From: Stomoxys calcitrans
Taxonomy: Eukaryota; Arthropoda; Insecta; Diptera; Muscidae
Direction: 5' to 3'
Assembly (NCBI RefSeq): GCF_963082655.1
Contig: NC_081552.1
Coordinates: forward strand, 496,001-560,000
DNA: 64,000 nt
Shown here in pieces: positions 58,435-64,000 of the stretch (the first letter of the stretch is position 1; every line of letters starts with the position of its first letter). Under the pieces are notes generated by a model. It had not been told where the DNA came from, made no database searches, and worked only from the letters and a program-made list of their open reading frames with translations. The position numbers and the translations under genes were made by a program.

Positions 58435-60390
58435 TTCACGAAAGAGCACGTTGGGCTAAGCTCAACGAATTTTTACAGCATTTTAACTGGAAACAGTGTT
58501 TTCTAATCGGTGACGTAAATGCTGCTGCCGAAATGTTGCAGAAAATAATATTTATAGGAATGAAATCGTTCATTCCGATTAAGAATTTATCGATTACATC
58601 AAAGAATAAAATTTGGTTTAACTGGGCATGTAGAGATGCTGTCAGATCAAAAGATGCAAATACCGAAATGCTGCGTAAACAGGCAAGAACTTTGTGTGCC
58701 AGAGTACTAAGACCCAAAAAGTTTCTTTACGAACAGTGTCTTCGTGCCAAAGCTATTGCTTCTCCGAGGGGAAACAAGAGCCGTGATTCATAGTGTACCT
58801 AGTTCGATGCCTCAGATATTCTTTCGAACACATGGAGTTAAAAGGGTCCTTGCGAATCTCGACGTTAATAAATCATCCGGCGCGGACGGTCTATCAACAC
58901 TTGTCCTTTGTAAGTGTTCTTCGATGCTTGCTCGTCGACAACGCAACCTTGCTTACCGCGCGGGAGTTTTCCCGACGCGTTGGAAGGTTGCTAACGTTCC
59001 CCAAAAAATGTGGGGCGAACAACCCTGTGAATTACTGACCAATTGCGATATGCTCCGCGCTCTCCAAGGTTATGGAGGGTATGGTTAACCATCATCTTGT
59101 CCAATGGTCTTCTTAGCGATTGACAGTATGGGTTGCGCAAAAATCGCTCTACGGGAGACAATGGCATTTTTGTAGGAACGATCGAGTCGCTCTATGCACC
59201 AGTTTGGTGAGAGTAAAGTCGTGGCTCTTGATATCTCCAAAGCGTTTGATAGGGTCCGGCACGGTGCACTTTTATCAAAGCTTGTAGCTTTTGGAGTCGG
59301 TAATAACTTTGTTCGATTTATATCGAGCTTTCTCAGAGATCGGACTATACCAGTTGTTGTAGATGGGTTCTCATTCGATGAGTATACATTGACCGCAGGT
59401 GTGCCACAAGGGTCTGCCCTTTCCCCTTTCCATTTTTTTATTTTCATTGACGATCTATTGGGTTAGACTTCGAATCCAGTCTACTCATTTGCCGAAGACA
59501 GTAGTTGTGTCATTCATATTCATTCGACCATAGTCCCAGTCCTCAAGAAATTGTGGACAGGAGGAGCATTATGGATGAGACGCTCTCCCAGGATTTGTTG
59601 GCCATTTCCGAGTGGGCTATAAGAACAGCGTAGACTTTAACGCAAAGAAGACGCAGTGCTGTTTCTTGTCCCACAAGCGATTCACTGACCCACTACAATC
59701 GTCGATATCTATCGACGGTATAGATATTGAGCAGTCAGATGCTCTTGATGTTCTGAGCATGAAGATACAAAGTGAGGTCCGTTGGTCAAAACACATATTC
59801 GAAGTGTCGAAAGAAGCATTCAAGTGTTTGGGCTTTCTTAAGCGGTGCAAGAAATATCTCACCTCTTCTGATCTTCTCAATATCTATATTACCTACATCA
59901 GGCCGAGGATGGAATATAACTCTCATGTATGGGCAGAAACTACAAAATCATCATTGGAGCTACCTGACCGGGTTCAACGGATAGCGATGGTGTTAATTGG
60001 GGACAGTAGTAGATTACCAGCTCTATTGCTTCTCTTGAACATCGTCCAAATGTGGGTAGCGTTGTATTGCTCTATCGTTATTTTCATGGCGTGTGTTCCA
60101 GGGATATTCGTCTTCTTATCCCTGACGTTAGGATGTTTGGCAGGAATACAAGACTTGCCTGGAACTCACACCCGTTTGTAATTGATTGACCAGTCGACCG
60201 AACCATACATTACCGCTTTCCCCCTCCAACCCTTTACCTTCCTTATTGCCAACGCAATGCACTTCATATATGGCGGACATACTAACCTCCTTTTTACTTC
60301 CCTTCTGTAGTAGCCTCGTTTTTTCGCAATCCGGATGTACCAATAGGATTATCGTCGTCCTACCGACCGTTTCGAGTTGTTGTAAGCCAA
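58435..60390 (+). mobile_element. Decayed LINE (jockey/CR1-like), 5' truncated
   Basis: It starts inside the endonuclease with NWKQCFLIGDVNAAA. A linker region (NKIWFNWACRDAVRSKDA), then KSSGADGLSTLVL, then the best RT frame at 59194-59466 follow: VVALDISKAFDRVRHGALL and LTAGVPQGSALSPFHFF. The catalytic box reads SFAED instead of FADD and is preceded by a stop. The frame at 59612-60181 carries VDFNAKKTQCCFLSHKRF, KCLGFLKRCKKYLTSSDLL and YIRPRMEYNSHVWAET, typical RT thumb sequence. Several frame shifts separate these. Decayed C-terminal sequence extends to about 60390. Confidence 0.85.
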
Positions 60391-60582
60391 AAAGAGCTGA
60401 ACAAATGATGGATGGCGAATGCGCTTCTAGTGCTGCTCATGAATGCCTTCGAAACAGTATTTTGCCTCTTTCGGTTATAAACCATATTTTTTGGGCAGAC
60501 GTCTCTCATGGTTTAGCTTAGTCTATGCTTAAATGTGACAAGTAAGCGGGTTTATTTCCAATAACATAAGGTAGTGATCATC

Positions 60583-60588
60583 TTTATT
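60583..60588 (-). other. Candidate polyadenylation signal of fbl
   Basis: TTTATT on the plus strand (AATAAA on the gene strand), about 400 bases after the fbl stop codon; another lies at 60551-60556. Between them and the stop there is no other gene-like feature, so 60590-60986 is probably 3' UTR. Confidence 0.4.
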
Positions 60589-60986
60589 TCGCACCTAAGG
60601 GGCAATTTACAAACAATAGGGTATACATGGGGCATTTAGACAAATTAAAGAATCTACAATAAAATAAAATACAAGTAAATCACAACAGAATGTATAAAAA
60701 CAAGTATGTATTTAAAAAGTGATATATTGTGCAGTGCCATTGCCGTCAGAATGTGATTAGAAGGAAGGTACCAACTTCACCTGCAAATCCATATGCCTGC
60801 CTTTAGCATATGCGACGTATAAATTAGGGTATGTACATACATAGATATAAATATTTAAGCTATCTATCGTTAGGAAACAAAATGGAAAAGCAAAAATCAA
60901 CCATATATTGGCTAAGAGACAATAGGGGATAATGTTGTAAAACTAACTTACATAAATAAAGGCACCATTTAAGCAAATACTAACAA

Positions 60987-62328
60987 CTATCTCTGAGTTT
61001 CTTTTGGTGGACTGGAATCAACGGACGTGAGGGCTGTGTCCACTGACGATTGTGTGTCCGGTTTATTCGTTGAAGAGGTCTGTGAACAAGAAGCACTTTT
61101 GTCCGACGTTTCATTGAGTGCAGCTGCAATCTCTCCATTGAATTGAAGCAAACAACCAAGAGCTCCAAAATATCCCTCGTGTTCTAAGAACAAACCTTTT
61201 AATGTACCATTTGACCAAAATTCCATAGCGTATGCCAAGAGCTTCATTGCTATAGGATTGACGCGTAAAAAGTTCCCAACAAAGACGACCTACAAAAAAT
61301 AATGCCAATGTTCAATGACAAACCATTCAAATGGTATTTAATATTTCAACAACCTTGTCCATTTTTTCGTTAAGTGCACACATTCGAGCAATCAGGCCAA
61401 TATTATTTGTAATTGTCACCAACGTGGCATTCGCAAGATCTTCACGTGATACAGATGATCGTTTGTCCTTCAGGTGCATTTGTCCGAAACTAAATTGGCG
61501 TTAATGTTAAGTTAGTGTCTAACTTTATGCGCATAATATGTTTTATTGGACTCACCTTGAGGCCACCAGATCTCCAGTCAAACCAAAGCGGTCATAATCT
61601 CCGCCATATATGTCCCTTACCAGCTTATCCACTTTGCGATTGTCTCCCTTTGTAGCGAGCTGTATAGCCTCTTCAAAAGTATTGCAGCCTGTTAAAAGGC
61701 AGCATAGTCCGAGAAATGTACCACCGCCCAAACTAATAGAAATTTAAGATTTTATTTGTAGAGCTTAACTATCAAAACCACATCCTACCTTGTACCAGAA
61801 ACGCGCTTGTAATTGTCAGGACCATAAACGGCCAATATGGAGACCCCCGACCCAACATTTACCAAAATGAATGGATAGGGCTGTGAGAAATCAAATGCCT
61901 TCTTCTCGCTCTTGCTGCAGAGATGATAAAAACAATATAACTCTGAATATGATTGTAGACTATACTCACATAATATCCCTCGCATTTTCATAGTAATAAC
62001 ATTCGGTGCGGTTCTGAATTTCTGCAAAGAGAATGCCTTTGATGAGCGTGTCAAGTTCATCGAACTTGGCCAGTTTCATGTTGACTTGCTACAAGAAAGA
62101 TTCATTCATTTAGCAAACGAGACAGAAAACTTGGAATAAATGCTGTTTTTTTACCTCTCGAAATTCATTCTCAAACTTAAACGCCCCTCCTCCTGTCGCG
62201 CAAACTGTGGTTACCAATTCAGCCATGCCCTTTTGCTTGGCCAAAGATAAAAAGTTGCCCATATCAGTAGTTTGAAAGCGAATAAAATGCAGAGATCCCT
62301 TTCTCTTCCGTATCTCCACATTGTCCAT
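60987..62328 (-). CDS. fbl: Pantothenate kinase fumble (3' exons; gene partial)
   Basis: Pantothenate kinase phosphorylates pantothenate with ATP, the first and rate-setting step of coenzyme A synthesis. Six exons are inferred on the minus strand: 62328-62155, 62088-61970, 61914-61789, 61732-61556, 61489-61354 and 61289-60987 (stop TAG). All have GT-AG introns, and joined they keep one open frame of 344 residues. Family motifs: [21 protein letters not shown] (40-53), KFDELD (66-71, the segment that holds the catalytic glutamate in human PANK3), [14 protein letters not shown] (115-128), [57 protein letters not shown] and [16 protein letters not shown] [15 protein letters not shown] Ser/Thr-rich tail of about 50 residues follows. 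The N-terminal exon with the first nucleotide-binding motif (DIGGT) is not in the window. The acceptor before ATGGACAAT at 62328 shows that this is an internal exon, so that ATG is probably not the start. Confidence 0.96.
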
Positions 62329-62329
62329 C

Positions 62330-62935
62330 TAAAATGAAATGATATATGTAAGTATAACATAGGACAACGTTTTTATTATATCCAATACCAATGGAATTAT
62401 GTACTAAACTTCTTTTCATTGTTAGGCTAAATAGCATTGGCTACTATGGCACAAAACTTAACGTAACGTAAAAGTAAGGGCCAGAACTATTGTATGTTCT
62501 TGGGCGCAAATTAAAAACTATTAATTAAAATGGAAAATCGTACCGGAAGTGAGAGAAATAGTACGTTTAGTACCGCATTTGGTACTTGCTTTGTAAATTA
62601 AACTTTGTAACATAGGTACACTATGGCGAGCTTAATTGGATGACTATGAGAGTTTTTGGAAATTAGTACATTTAATTTTAATTAATTTTTAATTTAATTT
62701 GCTCATTTATTAGTCAAGTCGTTAGCTCATGTATGACTAAAACACTACAAAATTAACAATGCATTAAAGTTTTCTTAAAAATAAATCAGGAATTAAATAC
62801 TACTCACAAATAGTTAATCACATAAATTTAACTAATATTACCAAAAATAATTTATAGTACATATAATAAAAGTTAACAATAAAACTTCTCTTAAAAAAAT
62901 AAATAACGATTTAAATACTACTAAAAGAAGTACCA
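62330..62935 (-). other. Intron of fbl, AT-rich part
   Basis: Sequence upstream of the 62328 acceptor on the gene strand. It is AT-rich with scattered TACCGCATTTGGTAC-like fragments related to the array that follows. No exon encoding the missing N-terminus was found. Confidence 0.5.
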
Positions 62936-64000
62936 AAAACGTACGAAATGGGTAAACTTTGTACAGGGCGGATGGACTTTTGAAATTTGAATTAAGACAT
63001 CTGGTACAATAGGATGAGAGTAAAAAAGAAAATTAGTACTGATAACGGGAAAAACGTACGTTTAGTACCGCAATTGGCACCATTTGGTACTTTCTTTACC
63101 GATGGAACTAGAGGTGTGAAATTTGGCATGCAGGTACAACTAGGAAAAAGATGACGGGTGACTATTATTAGTTTACAATTCGTTAATTTTGGTATCATTT
63201 GGTGGTTTCTGTGCAGATGGAGCTAGAGGTCTAAAATTTGGCATGTAGTTAAAACTTAGAAATATATGATGGGCGACTAAATGTTTTTCTCACAATTTGA
63301 ACATTTTGCCACCAAAATTGGTATTTTCTTTATAGTTGGAGCTAGAGGTCTGAAATTTGGCATGCAGGTGCAACTAGGAAAAGTATGATGGATGGCATTA
63401 CTTTTTTATAAATCGTACATTTTGGTACCAAAATTTGTACCATTTTGTACTTTCTGTTCAGATGGAGCTTGAGGTCTGAAATGTGGCATGTAGGTACAAA
63501 TAAGAAGCATATGAAGGGTGACTAAATGTTCTTTTAAAAATTCGTACATTGAAATTTGGCATGCATGTACAACAAGGAAAAATATGATGGATGGCATTAC
63601 TTTTTTATAAATCGTACATTTTGGTAGCAAAATTTGTACCATTTTGAACTTTCTGTTCAGATGGAGCTTGAGGTCTGAAATGTGGCATATAGGTACAACT
63701 AGGAAAAGTATGATGGATAGCATTACTTTTTTATAAATCGTACATTTTGGTACCAAATTTGTACCATTTTGTACTTTCTGTTCAGATGGAGCTAGAGGTC
63801 TGACATTTGGCATGCAGGTTCAACTAGGAAAAGTATGATGGATAGCATTACTTTTTTATAAATCGTACATTTTGGTACCAAAATTTGTACCATTTTGTAC
63901 TTTCTGTTCAGATGGAGCTTGAGGTCTGAAATGTGGCATGTAGGTACAAATAAGAAGCATATGAAGGGTGACTAAATGTTCTTTTAAAAATTCGTACATT
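62935..64000. repeat. ~120-bp tandem array in the fbl intron
   Basis: The marker GATGGAGCTAGAGGTCTGAA or variants occurs at 63101, 63216, 63335, 63461, 63660, 63785 and 63911, spacing 115-126 bp apart from one interval of 199 that contains a truncated unit. Each unit reads TTTGGTACCAAAATTTGTAC, ...TTCTGTTCAGATGGAGC..., TTTGGCATGCAGGTACAAC. Bases 63361-63550 and 63811-64000 agree with two differences, so a 450-bp higher-order repeat is superimposed. The array continues past the window. Minus-strand ORFs such as 63406-63813 are translations of this repeat. Confidence 0.85.

Noticed and set aside
63406..63813. 135-codon minus-strand ORF with internal repeats
   Set aside because: Direct translation of the ~120-bp tandem array; the peptide repeats follow the DNA repeats.
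1..64000. CRISPR array, bacterial operon or riboswitch
   Set aside because: The window is eukaryotic. The only regular arrays are long-unit tandem repeats without unique spacers.

Overview
The window looks like nuclear DNA of a higher fly. The three genes I can support are recognisable dipteran or animal orthologues with GT-AG introns. The rest is AT-rich DNA packed with repeat families of the kind that dominates calyptrate (muscid-type) fly genomes: INE-1/mini-me-like elements carrying GTCC/GTCT runs, tRNA-derived SINEs, jockey/CR1-type LINE remnants, and Tc1/mariner remnants and MITEs. Calyptrate, probably muscid, is an inference; the species cannot be fixed from the sequence alone.

The host genes are: (1) the SoxB transcription factor gene Dichaete, intronless and intact, minus strand, 15048-16247; (2) an Fbxw4 (F-box/WD40) orthologue, plus strand, three exons, 51999-53394; (3) the 3' six exons of the pantothenate kinase gene fumble (fbl), minus strand, 60987-62328, whose first exon or exons lie beyond the right edge. 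They share no pathway: a developmental regulator, an ubiquitin-ligase receptor and a coenzyme A biosynthesis enzyme.

Layout: 1-14.1 kb is mixed repeats (SINE pieces, a mariner-like transposase, LINE fragments, three INE-1/mini-me-like copies, a Tc1-like remnant) separated by low-repeat islands at 0.7-2.6 and 5.9-7.7 kb. 14.1-17.9 kb is Dichaete with fairly clean flanks. 18-42 kb is almost wholly repeats and includes the best-preserved INE-1/mini-me-like copy (24274-25930). 43.4-46.05 kb is a decayed LINE with a PHD-like finger and an endonuclease. 47.6-51.3 kb holds further repeats and an exact 372-bp tandem duplication. 52-53.7 kb is Fbxw4. 54.2-56.7 kb is repeats including a clean 236-bp mariner MITE. 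58.4-60.4 kb is a second LINE. 61-64 kb is fbl with a ~120-bp tandem array in its intron running off the edge.

I found no cluster of unknown genes that would make a new biochemical system. The most interesting structure is in the repeats. Two abundant families have subterminal inverted repeats, an internal array (exactly 153 bp in three separate copies of family A), a 3' hairpin and a shared 3' terminal motif. This is the architecture described for non-autonomous Helentron-type rolling-circle elements (DINE-1/INE-1). It was read by eye, so alignment to a repeat library is the decisive test.
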